From assembly GCA_013368445.1 (NCBI GenBank), contig JAACJO010000020.1, positions 496,001 through 560,000 of the forward strand: DNA of 64,000 bases, written 5' to 3'. This DNA comes from Leucocoprinus leucothites (taxonomy: Eukaryota > Basidiomycota > Agaricomycetes > Agaricales > Agaricaceae). The position numbers and the translations under genes are program-made. The notes under the pieces are model-generated. The model had not been told where the DNA came from and did not search any database. It saw only the letters and a list, made by a program, of their open reading frames with translations. Position 1 is the stretch's first letter. Each line of letters begins with the position of its first letter. This document shows, piece after piece, positions 45,039 through 58,082 of the stretch.

Positions 45039-47625
45039 TCAGAAATCAAACGCCGCGCTCTGCCAACCAGGTTGCTGCCTTTCTAGTTCGGCTTTATCCA
45101 CAATACTCCTCTTAAAGCTCGACACCTGTCTCCTTCCCTCCTTCACAATACCCTTCGCACGCTCTTTTACTTCACCCACCCCTTCCCCTACTTGTGTGAC
45201 CTCTTCTCCAAGACCCATCTGCGCACCCATCTCTTCAACTCGTGTCTTAAGTGGCGTCGAGGCTGTCCCAAGAGGTCCTCGCTTATCACCGCTGAGGATC
45301 TGCGGCTCCGCACCCAGTGCAAACTCCGTCCTGCTAGCCTCGCGGCCGTCTTTCGCATAGAGTTGCTGTTCAACGACGAGCCCAGTTCCAGTTGCATGAA
45401 CACCCGACTCACCCATCTCTCGGCCTTCTCGTCGAATTCGGCCTGCTTCACTCCAGATAGCTGCCATCAACGATCCACCACCACCCAAGCCGGTATCCTG
45501 GAACACTTCCTTCCTCTTCGCGATATCGAATGCGATGCCATCCGTCCACTCAACGGCGGCTCGCACCTGCTCCGTCAAGGTCCGCTCCAATGCTTCACGG
45601 AGTCGCATAATCATGACTGGTTTGAACAATGTAACGAGGATGGAGTGGTTGCTATCCCGAACCTCGAGTCCGATATCTTCGGCGAGCTTGACTTCAGCCT
45701 TCTCAATAACGTTGAAGTGCTTCATGTTCTCGCGAGAGTGCGGACCCTTCACTGTGGCCGGAATAAGACGGAGTTTCAAGTCTAAATCGAGTCCCTTCTC
45801 GGGAAGATCAAAATGAAGGAGACCAGTAAACTCTGCCGGCCCAAGGGAGCCGCGAGTCTTGTCCTTGTACCAGAAGGATACATCGTTAAGCGTCATCTGC
45901 ATAGCTTGAACACGGACATGTGTGAGCGCGCCGACGGCAGTACGTGAGGGCTCCAAGGGCTCAGCAGAGGTCTGAATGTCCACATCGGTGATATTGCGAA
46001 TGTAGACATGGGAAGGTAGGATGTTGAAGGAGGAAATGTCAAGATTCTCCAAAACAAACTCCAAGTCCTCATCCTTATATTCGATCCTACATGCGAGTGA
46101 GGAACAAGTGTATTAAGAGGGCAGTGTCAACATACCGTGGAATGGGTACCCCCTTCATCCTGGTCATGACACGTGGAAGGTACACCTTGAACAGATCCTG
46201 CCAGAACCATGTCACTTGCTCCATCGCAGCTTGAAGGCCTGTTTCCGCCTCTTTGCTAGCATCAATGAGGCCTTGTTCGACATCTTGGTTGAAGCGCTGG
46301 TGGGCACTCTTGATACGCTGAAGGTCCTTGTCTGCGGAAAGACCTTCATCGGCTTTCTCAAGTCCCTCTTTTAGTGAGTCGATGCTCGACTTCCACTTAT
46401 CATCCCTCTCCAATAGCGACCTCCAGCGAACTTGGAGTTGCTTGCGTTTACGCGTCGCAGCATCACTACGGGCATAACCTGATTCGGAGAGGCCGCGTCG
46501 AAGCTCGTTGATGAAATCGTCAAACCACGACTTCAAATCCTTGTCCTGGACAATCTGAGAGATAGCCGACCGGAATTGTCGAATGAGGGGATCGAATGAG
46601 ACATTGGCAATGCGCTCGAAGAAAGTCTTGAGACACTCTACCGCCTTCGGGACATGTTGCTCAGGTGTCGGGTCGGCGATAAATGTAGCAAGCGTAAAGT
46701 TAGGATCCGAAACACTCTCCAAACCTTGGTCCAAGCGCTTTTGTAGGATAGTGAAAATGGTATCGAGGGCGTGACGGTACGCTGGGTCTGACTGTGCACG
46801 GTCACAAATCTATATGCGACATTCGTATCAGGAGATTATTTGCCTAAAAGCGAAAGGAGAACTAACCGAGTAGAACGCGTTCTGCAACCGCGACGTCGTT
46901 TGTTCAGTCTTGTCTTCAACGGCACCAGCCACAGTCTGTGAAGCACCAATCAACATTGATCCTGTATCCTTCACAGTGTCCATTCCATGCTCCCAAGAAA
47001 CCCTTGTATCGCTTCTTTCCGCTTCGACCCTCTCTTTATCCCTCCCGAGAGAATCACGCTTTCCATCTTGAACCTCACTTTCTACATGTCGCAATGTCTC
47101 TTTTGCTTTACCAGCCTGAGCCTCGACCAGTTCCGCAGCATCCGCGAGCATAAGTCGAGTAATTGAGGCGAAGTCACTGAAAATATGGGCGCCTTCGGTC
47201 GTGATGTTGTTGTAGGCGACTTTTATAATAACACGAAGGGAGCGCTGAAGGGAATGGATATCTTTTAAAGCTTGTTCGCGATCTTCTTTGGCTTCCGCAG
47301 TCGCGACAAGGTCTCCTTGTTCGAGGTGCCATATGGCTTCTTGAAGAACATTATCGTCTAAAAGAGCGGATACTAAGTATATGACATCAGTTAAAAACTT
47401 GGAAAGCTTACCATTTTTACTATTCATGAACTGCTTGTATGCATCCAAGATACGGCGAACATCGTTCGCAAGGAGGCGCCCCTGGGAGCTCAACTCTCCT
47501 TGAGTCGAAGGTTCGACATGCGTAATCCCAACATCGCTAAGCCAATTCAAGAATTGATCAAATTGCTGGGTAGACGGCAGTTTCCCAGCGTCGAGAGCAG
47601 CAACAACAGACGAAGATTTGTTCAT
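45039..47625 (-). CDS. HAM1-like protein (fungal lipid-binding type)
   Basis: Four exons (47625-47412, 47357-46867, 46809-46137, 46087-45039) give 808 aa. The N-terminal half is helical (FDQFLNWLSDVGI, ISRLMLADAAELV-like stretches, VSDPNFTLATFI, WFDDFINELRRGL) and the C-terminal half is beta-rich (VYIRNITDVDIQTSAE, VSFWYKDK, GLLHFDLPEKGLDLDLKL) with a low-complexity, charged tail ending PGWQSAAFDF. This is the layout of the fungal HAM1 N- and C-terminal domain proteins, a family with a BPI-like fold and unproven lipid transfer role. The first intron (47411-47358) is 54 nt with no stop in frame, so the unspliced frame also reads through. Splicing joins KND to DNVLQEAIWHLE, which fits better. 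Confidence 0.8.
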
Positions 47626-47854
47626 AATAGAGGATAGAGAAGAATGGGTAGAGTGAAGACAAAGGAGAGGAATGTCTGGGATTATAAGAGGCGGAGGGAT
47701 GAAGTGTCTTATGACGCCACTGCCTCGGAGGGAGCTTGAGGGGTTCCCAAATAGGATACATGGATAAATTTAGCACGCGGGGGTTCTACGTCATGTATTC
47801 TTGCTCGACATACTCCAGCTTGCGTGCAGTGCATCGTCATCACTGCGTTCACTT

Positions 47855-49866
47855 TCAACATCCTCCCAGCTCTCGACGCATCTCCCCAGCCCATGCCGTA
47901 ACAAGATACAAGATCCCAGCGGGCAATACACATTTAATGGACACTTCCCGCCAATCCCATCTTCTTTTCCTACGCCATTTGTTCCACTTCTTCCAGTAAA
48001 CATATCCATAGCCCCTATACGAAGACGAGGGTTTTCCACCTTCCGCCTCCATAGCCCTGCGCTTTTCTCGTTCCTTCTCCCGTTCTCGCGTGTCTGCAGC
48101 GGCTCCATTACTGATGCCCTGTGACGAGGCAGAGTTGGTCGGGAGATTGCTGACTACCCAGATTTGGATACTCCGGCTCATACATGTCGTAGTGCCGATG
48201 AGTGCCCAGACTACTGCGGGCCTCTTGGCAGCTTCGAAAATGTTGACTGTCAAGTGTGTAGCTGGCCAGCAGATACCTTGAAGAGCAAGGAGTCGCACAA
48301 GAGTAGATAGTGGTGCATAATAGTGCCTCCAGCGCGTTAATAAACCAGTAGTTAGTGAGAGGCATTGATGAGCTGTAAGCAGTGCCTAAGGGCACATTAA
48401 ACGGTGTTTATAGCGATAACGAAGAGAACGACGAACCCATAGCGATGCGACGATATAGTCAATTCTATCAGGTGGGGGTCGTCCAAGGCCAGCACAACGA
48501 TCCACTTTTGGTTGATATGCATAAATATTCCAGAGGCACCAGATAAACCCCAACGACGCGGGTACGACAGCAAGCAGTCTTGAAAATTCAAACAACAGCC
48601 ACGGCCATGGAAGTGCTGTAAACGAGTTGGCTTGTGAAAAGGAAAACGAAGTTGATAAGCGCGAGGAAGTTCTCGGCACACGGGCGGTTGGTAAATGTCG
48701 CGACTTAACCTTGGTCAGACTACAGCTGCGGACAATCAGAATAGACTCACAGGCTCATCAGTCTCCGTCTCCGTCTCCCCAGCACACACCATACCAGGGG
48801 TAGTACAAATAGGTCTTCCTCCGTTCTCCCATTCACTCTCCCCCTCACATTCCGTCTCCCCGCTGCTTACACACTCCCTCTCCCCGCTCCGGTTTGACGA
48901 CGTACCGCCGACTATAGCAAAGATCCGTCGTCTGAGGCCCATATTACTCCCTGATTTCGACCGACCCAATCTTGGATAAGGAACTTGGGGTGTTGGGACA
49001 TTATTCAAGAACGATGGTCGTGGTTCTGACGAGCTGGCCGTGGGAGGGAGAACAGACGAAGACCCATTACCCCGAGAACCGGAAAAACTCGATGCACTAG
49101 GACTAGTAGAAGGATCACTAGGCCTTAATCCATTCCAGGAGGTATAAACCACTCCATCATCACCATTGTCCGTACCCTCATCCTCCTCATCCTCCATTTC
49201 CAAGTTATGGCGAGTAGAGTCTCCCACAATTGCCGCGGCACCAGCCATAGAAACGGGAATGGGAACAGAACCAGACACGGACATTCCGTTTGGTCCACTC
49301 CTAACCACCGGCACGACCATCAAGGGTGGTGGAAGAGAGGTATAAGGTGGTGGTTCAGGTGAATGGCCACTAGGACTCGATGGTAGATCCTGCGTCGAGG
49401 GAATATGAAGCGGCGAAACAGTCCCAGCTGGCATCGGTGTAAAAGAGGGTGCACTGAGCACAGGGGAAGATTGGCTTTTCTTGGGTACACGTCGACCACT
49501 ACTTGCCTCGTCGTCTCGACTGAAATTCCGGCGGACCTGATCGACAGGAGTCAAGAAGGTACGAGGTGGCGGTGCGGATGTTGGTGAAGCTGAGGGACCT
49601 GCTGGAAAAACCGATTCTCGTGCGCCGAGTCCTATTACCTGGCGCCTGGTGTCAGCTCCAACTCCCGCATCAACATTCACGTATGCTTGAGGGGTATGCA
49701 AGGATGTAGTAGAGCGAAGCGGTTCGTCCGAAACATGGTCCCAGGACGACTCGGTGGACGACGAAGTCGAATTTCTTCTCTTGTGAGCCTTTCTCTCCAG
49801 TGTCTCGGAATTCGTATGGGTAAGTGAAGGGGTCGGTTGTATGTCAGCCAGTTTTGATATGTTTGA
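47855..49866 (-). CDS. Eos1-like membrane protein with long disordered N-terminus
   Basis: Exons 49866-48751 (start incomplete), 48709-48437 and 48385-47855 read in one frame. The first gives a Ser/Pro-rich stretch of over 370 residues (PSLTHTNSETLERKAHKRRN, ...PEPPPYTSLPPPLMVV, EMEDEEDEGTDNGDDG). The rest has four or more membrane segments: LLFEFSRLLAVVPASLGFIW, DYIVASLWALLTAHQCLSL, LLALQGICWPATHLTV and PAVVWALIGTTTCMSRSIQI, ending near a basic Lys/Arg/Trp-rich tail. This resembles fungal Eos1 proteins, linked in yeast to N-glycosylation and oxidative stress tolerance, in the endoplasmic reticulum. The 41-nt intron at 48750-48710 is short. I found no convincing initiation codon upstream of 49866; the first exon probably lies in 49.87-50.05 kb. 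Confidence 0.6.
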
Positions 49867-50899
49867 CTACTGTTCTGTTGTGGGTATTTCCGACAGCAGT
49901 TTGGCTGAGCTCGTGAATTGTTCCTTTGGAAAATTACTGCAGAATGGGCAGAGTTATCGTAGCTGAGAAAAAGTTGTGAATAAGGAACTATCACCAGTCT
50001 TTTCAGATTTTAGCATCAAGATAAGGACAAATAAGCGCACGAAAACGAACCTAGCAGAAATATGAAAGCCCTTGCAGGACGGGAGGTGGGAACAAAGGGC
50101 AAGGTTATTGTTGTTTGCAGTTTGCTTGGCACCTATAGCAAGGCACTCCCGATCACGTTACCCCAATAAGAATTCCCGAATTCCCGCCAATTTGATCGCG
50201 GTCAACAAATAATAGTTTAGTCGTTGACCAAGTTTTGGAAATCCCTCCGAAGGTTGATACGCAAAGGGATAATGGAGTTTGAGTAGGTACCCTGCACTAC
50301 CTACCTTCGAGTTCGACTGCGGTCCCTTTCTTTTTAGTTCCAACAAAAATACTAAGCTCGGGTATAAAGTCTCTCTCGTTACTGCCTAAATACAATCAAT
50401 AAAAACGCAGCAAGCAATCCTCCTCCTCATTGCTCAAGGTAAAGTATTGCGAAACCAATGGCCAAGACTGTAACTATATTAGCTACCGTCAAGCTACCTT
50501 CAACAGCTCCTCAGAACTTGATCAAGGACATATGATACTACCCCAGCTTTGAGCGGCCATAATTCTCCCGATTCACCTGCTGACTCCCTTGGACGAGGAG
50601 CGCCATAATTGTCATGAAGGTGCGAAATCTCCGCCCCCCCCCCCCATCCTCATCGCACAAGTTAAGATAACTGGGAATTTGGTTCCCCGAACGATCCCCA
50701 AGTGCTGACGACATGGTGTATCTGGTTAAACGGTACCTATGTATCACGTCCGGCATTCTGAAAATAACGACTGAAAGACTTACAAAAGGCAAAAGGCAAT
50801 GCCCTTGAAGATGAGACTACCTTCTGGATTAATCTATTCTTGCAGCTGCCCCGGGGACGGGACTTCGCTTATGGTACTCCAATGGCCTAAAATGAACGC
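49867..50899. other. Intergenic, no gene recognised
   Basis: Probably the promoter and first exon of the Eos1-like gene, then spacer. A poly-C run of about 10 at 50633-50644 stands out. Confidence 0.35.
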
Positions 50900-52311
50900 C
50901 TACTGTTCTTCTCGTCTTCTCGTAGGATGTCTGATAAGAATTGTCTCCGTTCCCGTAGAATCATTCCCGCTTTCGCTGTGCAGGATGCCTATCATGGTTT
51001 CATCCATGTCTGCGATATTGTTCGAGTTTCTTCCGCCAATAATTGTGCCACGATTATTGAGAAGCGCTAGCATCGAGTTGCTATACATTTTACCCATCAC
51101 AAGGGCGGGCAACAGACACCAAACCTCGAGTTTGGGCTCGACCGAGTTGAGAAACACGGTATAAACAAGAACTACCGTGCCTAAAAGCGCAGTCAGTCAA
51201 GGATCTCAACATGAAAACCATCCTGGATCGTACTTGTGGCCATTCCTGTCTGGATGATGATTTGGATCATCCTTGTGAGTCGAGTGTGCAAACTCTTCCT
51301 TATTGTCCCTCCACACTGCCCCATAAGCTAATTGATAGTGAGTTGTTATTGTGAAAGAGATCTCAAACCAACTTACAAAATAGGACATAAAGACAGTAAT
51401 CGTGAGATCACATGCCACATTAATTGGGCCCCATATCTATATAGCGGGGACGCATCAGTAAACTACGAGAGCGTAATGATGATAACCAGCGAAACAACAA
51501 GCATACCGGGTTAAATCCCGTCCAACAAAAACTCTTTCGAGTAACTGCAATAATATCTCTCCCAGACTCATCATTCATCTCCCCAACTCGACAGATAGAG
51601 CCGAGTATACTGCTTATAAGCTGAGCCAGCGAGCACTTCAAAAAATCGGATCAGATTACGGGCACTGAAGACTTACAAACCCACTCACCCCGACGATCAC
51701 GACGCGGATCCAATATTTTTTTGAAAGAACGTATATTCTGTAAGCGTAAAACCACTGGACTGTCAGTGCCACTGACAGTTTGGGAATGAGATTAACGGGC
51801 TATTTTCGTATCGGAAATTAAAAGGGGCTCTCACCGATTGCACTGGATAGGATGCCAGAGAACCAGAAATGGGCCGCTACAGTTCTATGGACGCATCCCA
51901 CAAACACCGCAAAGTTATACAGGTCCCACAATACTAATATAGTTTGTGCGATCCCGACCAGATAAACCCAGAACACAGCGAATTTGACGAGCTTCCTATC
52001 ATTTGGAAATGAAACATAATAGATATCTGCAAAATGGAGAACAGTCAGGGCATATGTTAGGTCTAGGAGCCAAATAGGACATACACAGCTGCACGGTTAA
52101 GACGCCCAGCAACATGAGGTCGAATACACTCCCAAGGAGCTACAGGCCAAATCAGAGCTTGAGTACTGCTCGGTTGGGTATCTGACCGTCTGATCACTCA
52201 CTGCGGGTGGTGTTTGAGGTTGCACTGGTTCAAGCTCTTCTATAAAAGATAGTAAGTAGAGCCAATGTAGCTTTTGGAGCATAACTTACTACAAGGGCGC
52301 TGCTGAGCCAT
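50900..52311 (-). CDS. DUF6534-type multipass membrane protein
   Basis: A minus-strand gene of about eight exons beginning MAQQRPC (52311). Segments: LLGSVFDLMLLGVLTVQLY, YYVSFPNDRKLVKFAVFW, FWFSGILSSAIG, TVQWFYAYRIYVLSKKYW, SQLISSILG-like helix, WGPINVACDLTITVFMSYF, then the motif LHTRLTRMIQIIIQTGMA followed by a helix and MYSNSMLALLNNRGTI. This is the DUF6534 family of seven-helix fungal membrane proteins; the last motif and the terminal SNSMLALLNNR are diagnostic. Function unknown. Donors and acceptors are regular GT..AG (for example the 50-nt first intron 52289-52240). The C-terminal tail is soluble and polar. Confidence 0.78.
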
Positions 52312-53313
52312 TGAAAGAACAGGTAAAGAGGTGGGTAGGACAATCGAACGTTTTTGTAGGACTGCAGTCTCTGGGAAACCCGTGAAACAAGGCGAGGCTC
52401 TAAAGGGATAGGACAGGATCAATGATAATGTTAGAAAAGTGACTAAGAGAATACCAAACTGTATGCAGTACCATGATGGTGATCCCCGTCATCATCGCCA
52501 TTAATAAACGCCGGGAAAAAACAGTGATACTGTTTTTCTTGCCCTCCTGAAATACGAAGAGGCGCACCACCACCGACCTAGACCGCTAGACAAACCGCAT
52601 TCTGTGCCTTACTAAGTACAATGGGCGTGAAAGGCAACGGATCATTGGATTTCCGGCTATGATGTGAACTTCGAAGACATAACATTCAAACTGCCATCAG
52701 ACGCCATAAATTCTTCGGTTCTCACTCCAATAACAGAATTAGATACAAGTACTAAGGGATCAGCTAGAAGCCGTCATTCAAGGTGTCGCATTTTGAGCGA
52801 TACTTGTTATGAGAACGTGCTATTTGAGCCATCAAGAGCCGAGTTTCCTATGGTCTAATCTGCAGTGGGAGTGTGGGGAGTGCAGAGTGGTGTCCCTCGA
52901 ACCATGAATGGCTTTCTCCGAGATTTCGGAGGGTAAAACAATAACAGAAATGTATTGACTTCAGCCACAGGTACAGATGTTCTCGTAGGCCATTGAAGAT
53001 GGACGCTGGGTGAAACATCGTACAGGCCTGCTGATCAAGTTTTTGGCAGCGCAAGCGCTAATCAGTACAGCTTCAAAGTTTGAAAATTTCGAAATTGAAG
53101 CTTCGTATGTCAGGTTCCGTCATGATGTCACCGGTACCGCAAACCTATTTCATATGTGATCGATGCTAGCTTCCGGCTCGCTATAGGTACTTCCGAAGTT
53201 TATTGGCTGATGGATTCGGAGTTGGCTTAAACTGAACTAGCCCTCAGTTTGGTACATCATGGTGTCGTGAGCGTTAAATATACTGCAGACGATTGGTTGC
53301 AATGCCTCTAGTT
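52312..53313. other. Intergenic, no gene recognised
   Basis: Promoter side of the DUF6534 gene, then spacer. The small frames at 52664-52858 and 52848-53054 overlap in opposite directions and show nothing. Confidence 0.4.
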
Positions 53314-54042
53314 CTAACGGGAACTATAAGTAGCAATGGCAAGCTCATACGGGCTTTCAAACTGAGCCCCCAAAGCGCGTGCCTTGTCCAAGCATCCCAT
53401 CTAACAAGGGCGTCAAAGCATCAAAGAAAAATTCTAAATCCGAGTTTGCAGATACCACATACCGGTGCAGCGTCAAAGAGGGCATCCTGGATATCAGTAA
53501 CACATTTCTTGAGCTGAATCAAGCTGAGAGCAACAATGGCCGAAACACGACCACCCTGGATTCCATCAACGGTGGGTTTTTTGTCAATAAGAAGCTTAAG
53601 CCCAGATTCAATCCCAGGCTGCACTTTCTCAAAGGCGCGAAGGACTGCTGTACACTCCTCAACAGAAACAGGGCTCGGAGAGATCATCTGTTACGAGGTT
53701 CAGCTAGGCACGCCTGATCAGACGAAGTCACCAAACAAACCTTGATGACAGAGATAGCTTCCTCAGCTCGGTCCATCAAGCTGTTGATTGATCCATGAAG
53801 ATTCTGCGAATATTATAATAGTAAGCAATCGTCCACAAGCAAGGAGCCCGTTGTGGGCCAAATCTCACAAGTGCGTCAGTGAGGCCAGGGTTGGCCTGGG
53901 CCAGTATACCCTGCAAGTCTTCCTGTAATGAAGATGCCTCCACCTCAAGTTCGGAAACACCGTTCAAGACATCTTGGGTGGTTGTGGTGCGAGCAAGAGC
54001 AAGGGCGGTGAAAGCGAGAAATGCAAGGCATCGCAGATACAT
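53314..54042 (-). CDS. Secreted HsbA-like protein
   Basis: Exons 54042-53869, 53803-53741, 53687-53463 and 53400-53314 give 182 aa with all introns in phase 0. A signal peptide is present (MYLRCLAFLAFTALALA), followed by helices DVLNGVSELEVEASSLQ, NLHGSINSLMDRAEEAISVI, CTAVLRAFEKVQPGIESGLKLL and LIQLKKCVTDIQDALFDAAP, ending with YELAIATYSSR. Two cysteines in the third exon and one in the last could form a bridge. The exon layout (58-21-75-29 codons) is that of the copies at 39.2 and 56.6 kb. An in-frame ATG at 54084 lies 14 codons upstream, but 54042 gives the clean signal peptide. Confidence 0.85.
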
Positions 54043-56648
54043 GCTGGACTGAGAGTGAACTGAGAGTTCTCCTGAATCAAACACGGCCTGAGGGGGTGCC
54101 TTTTAAGCACAGCACAACCCACTTTGATTTCACTTGGTCAAAAACTGGCCTAGCACGCGAACTCAGGCTAATTGTCCCAAACATGCTGATCGGTGCATAC
54201 AAGGCATCACATGGCAGCATTCTCTTTGAGCTTAGTATGTTAGAGTCAATTGAGGATGACGAGGTTTTCGAATCGTGACTGGAATTTGAATATATGTATG
54301 TAAAGAGCAGCTAAGTCGTAGGGTTCCATTTGCTCGAACTTCCAAGATGCATGTTCACCTTGACCAAACGTGGATAGCTTATACCTTGTAGCGAACATAG
54401 TGCTATGGTCGAGGACAGAATTGGGAGTGGCATTGTCATGGGGTCTGTGGCGAATTCGGTTCAGGATAGATAGTGTCGATTTATGAATTTAGAGGAGGAG
54501 TGGTAAGTAATGCATAACAAGAGAGGCAAAAAGAGAAATGCACTAGCGCAATGACACCCATGGCTTGCTGTTTGAGATGGCTCTGAAAATGACGAGTAGA
54601 GGCCAGGGACCTAGCTCTAAAGTGGGGAGGGTAATTGGCGAGATCCTTGCAAGTCGCCTAGGTTGAGGCATAGGTGATAGGGGCTGACGTTCTGAGAGTC
54701 AAACCTTCACCCGATTTCGTCGGCCGGAATTGATCTCGACGATCTCAATGCCACTGAGATCATCTTGCAACGAAGAAAATCCATGATTATGGTAGGAACA
54801 AGAGGAGACTAGGTAATTCTTCTAGTCCCAGAGGGTCGCAATCCCCTTCCTGCATCAGAACATTTTATTGTTCCGGCACGTCCTATAGCTTATCGTTTAC
54901 GCATCCTTGATGTCCGAGGATAGCCCAGAAGGCGGGGGTTATTGTCATCTCTGGCCACCGTTTGTGCATCTGAAGATACAACTACAGTTCCAACTGTCGT
55001 CCACCTGCAAAGAACGCCGATTCCGAGCAATTCTTGGAGTGATCAGGTACAATGCCGATTTCCTACTCAATTAGAGGCGTCTAAGAATGAGACCGCAGAT
55101 ACCACGGTGCAAGAGACGCGAGGATGACAAGTGGCACGGGCTCCATCAAGAACAGGCAGGCAACGTTGTAGAGAGGATTCTGACACACAAGTGGGAGACA
55201 TCAGGTGAACAGTACGCACAGGTCCCTGGGTTGTACGTGTTGACACAGTGGCCGAGTGGATTGGCCGAGGGAGGGATACGCACCGAAGAGTGCATCTGAT
55301 GAACCCAGTTACCTGCTGCGAAACACCCCATCATGCTTTAGTGCGTCCGCGTCAGCGCTCAGCTTTCAGCTCACCTTCAGATGTTGTTTTTCTTTCGGAG
55401 TGGTGAAAAAATCGCCAGTAGGGATTGCGCTTTGAAGTCATAGGACTGGAAAACCGCGTAATTCAAACGGGGAGTGAAGCTTGAAGGCCCAGTTTCGCGA
55501 GAGGGAATGCATGAGCTGCTGATATGCGACTTTTTGCCTCTATTAATTCAGGAGTGGTAATACAAAGGAGAAGATATGATATCAAGAAGAGTAATCCCTT
55601 CGTGTTGATTTGACTCCTCAGATTCAAAGAGGAGACTCGGGGACGAGTTCTAAGTTGCCAGCGGAGTGGGTTTCCCACGACAAATAAGCAGGCTCGAGTC
55701 CGGCAACAGAACTCCGGCATCTTGGATCCGGTTTGTTCATCCGAGTCGCCCCACAACCTCGCCATGAAGGCAGTTCTGCTATGGCTGTAGTATCATCAAT
55801 ACCCTGTACTGGAACGATGCTCATTAATCAAATGTTTGACTGTATGTCGCTATCAACCTCTCGAAAGAGTCGACCATTTCCACTGGTGGTACATGAAATC
55901 TAGTGATCCAGACGGCGCCTACTGGCTGAGAGGGATAAGACGACTCAGTACTCTATGGATCGACCGGCAAAGTGGACGGTGGAAGTAATGATATATTTTC
56001 TAGTTTCAACTTTACTGTTGGAAAATGGCCAGTGAGCCAGCTAACTCAAACAGACAGGACACGCTGTCTCATGTTCAGTAGGCATCCCAGGTTATAACGG
56101 CACTACCGGATCAGACGCTCTGGGACGCTGGAATTCATGACTTTATGGTTTTCAAATACCTGTGCCCATGGGCCTGTTGTAGTCTCAAGAAGAAACATTC
56201 CATCGCAAGAAGACTTACTGGTGCCACCTATTACTATGTCTAGTACCCTCGAATCGCAAATGCTGACCTTGCCACCGACGTCCACCTCACTCTTACTCCC
56301 ACCCCGTCATTACCCCTCTCTCTAGCTCATATGTTCTGGCCTCGTGGTGGCTTGATAATCGGAATACTTCTCGGCGAGCTCTTCTACATTGTCAAGCCGT
56401 ACGAGCGGACTCTATATGGTTGTCATTTGACATGTGTTCTAAAGCTATGTTCTTTTCTGCACTAGCTCAGGGCTCTGATGAATCCTGATAAGCGAAATTT
56501 ATCAGTTTATCATATGGTACGCGATTGACGGAGATTGAACGACATTCCAAGCAGTGCCAAAATTGTCCCGAGGCTGCTTGGCTTCCAGGTATAAGACTGA
56601 GCTGGTGATATCGTTATGCTTCTCAGACTCCCCGGTCGGTCAATCAAC
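54043..56648. other. Intergenic, 2.6 kb, no gene recognised
   Basis: Between two divergent HsbA-like genes. Frames at 55.1-55.8 and 56.1-56.3 kb overlap on both strands and lack domains. A tRNA-like T-arm (GCAGGCTCGAGTCCGG, about 55690) was considered and rejected. Confidence 0.4.
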
Positions 56649-57348
56649 ATGCAACTCAAGTATCTCTTCTACACTGCATCTGTCTTCACTTCTGCTTTCG
56701 CCACATCCAGTGCCAGCGACCTCATTAACGATATGTCCACTGTCAACTCCATGGTCACTACCCTACAGAATGGTATTGCCGCACTCCCTATGACAGGCGT
56801 GTCGAGGACCCAGGCATTGGTGAGTCAAAGCTTAACTGAAATCATAAGTCTGGGTTAATACTTGCACGTTCAGGACGTCCACATCTCCGTAGATGCAGTG
56901 GTTGGAGCCATCGAAAGGCTGGCTACCAGAGCTAGGGTAAGACAATCCTTTGTTTCACGTACGGCCTATTGGACTTGACTCCCTATAATCAGGACATAAA
57001 CGGACGAGTTTCCGTGGAAGACAGCAAGATTATTCTAAACGACTTCTACAACATGAGGCCCTCAGTAAACTCAGGTCTCAGCACTCTCATTGAGAAGAAA
57101 GACGCGTTGAGCGCTATTGGCTCTGGACGCGCGAAAGCGGTTATCAACCTTGATCTGGTCAACTTGAAGAGAGCTGTTGCTGATTTTGAAGCTCCCCTCC
57201 TTGTTATTATTCCGGTTGGTGATTCGCTTGGATGATTCATTGCCATAGTGCTGATTATCTCTAGGTCGAATATAGGGAAGACACTCAGAATGTCATTCTG
57301 GAAGTTAAATTTTCTTTGGATGATGCCATTACCTTTTTTTCAGCTTAG
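56649..57348 (+). CDS. Secreted HsbA-like protein
   Basis: Exons 56649-56819, 56874-56936, 56993-57214 and 57265-57348 give 179 aa, introns in phase 0. Signal peptide MQLKYLFYTASVFTSAFA, then helices DLINDMSTVNSMVTTLQNGI, DAVVGAIERLATRAR, NMRPSVNSGLSTLIEKKDAL and VINLDLVNLKRAVADFEAP, ending DDAITFFSA. The protein should be secreted and bind hydrophobic surfaces or lipids, as HsbA does. An upstream in-frame ATG (56616) would add 11 polar residues before the leader, so 56649 was chosen. Layout 57-21-74-28 codons as in the other copies, so the family arose by gene duplication with introns retained. Confidence 0.85.
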
Positions 57349-58082
57349 TAGCCATACCCGTTTCGAGTTCCATATGTGCGGATACACCTATATAAAACAC
57401 AACCTTTGTTCTCGCATCCTTGACAATTTCCCAGTAGGATAAGAAGTTTGAATAGAAAATTCTCGCGCAGCCTTTACATTTCGCAGCATCATATCACTGC
57501 AGCTACTCACAGACCGCCGACCGAAGCTCGACAAAACTTTTTCCGATAGCTCAGTTTAATTCCATTCTGACGAGATTCTATTTCACCGGCTAAACATATA
57601 ATTTAGCCTCTAGTGCATGGAAACTTCATGTTACTTTACTGAATGGGTCAACTCTGCCTCGTGTAAATGCCAACCAATGACCGAAAATCTCCTAGAACAC
57701 AACAAACAAACGTAATTCTGATAGCCCAATGAGATCCTAGCATGGCGGCCTAGTTTGGGGGTACAGTTGGGTACAGCTCCGAGTCCAAGTCTGCTTCTAG
57801 ACGGTGTGGTAGTGTTAATAGTTTCATGGAAGCTACCACTCTACACTACGATTTCGGCATTCGCTGCGAAAATTCCGTCAGTAATGTTAATGAGGCCTTT
57901 ATGTCCGCAATACCCTAGCTTATACATAGGATTTCTCATGGAAACATGGTATAATTCTTTCTGTGCATTCTCGCAGGCCTTTTAAATAATTGCTTGAACT
58001 TCAATCTTGTCCTCTCGAGCCACTGACGTTTCACTCGCATTGTTTACCTGTTGTCTCAAGTTCGCAGTACTACAATCGCGGA
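57349..58082. other. Intergenic, no gene recognised
   Basis: Spacer and promoter of the prenyl synthase gene. The frame from 57990 reads in phase into the synthase start, so a longer N-terminus is possible. Confidence 0.4.

Noticed and set aside
54942..55334. Overlapping 60-70 codon frames
   Set aside because: Open on both strands, without conserved motifs or splice signals.
55660..55720. Possible tRNA from a T-arm-like string GGCTCGAGTCCGG
   Set aside because: The T-stem does not pair and no D-arm, anticodon arm or acceptor stem fits on either strand.
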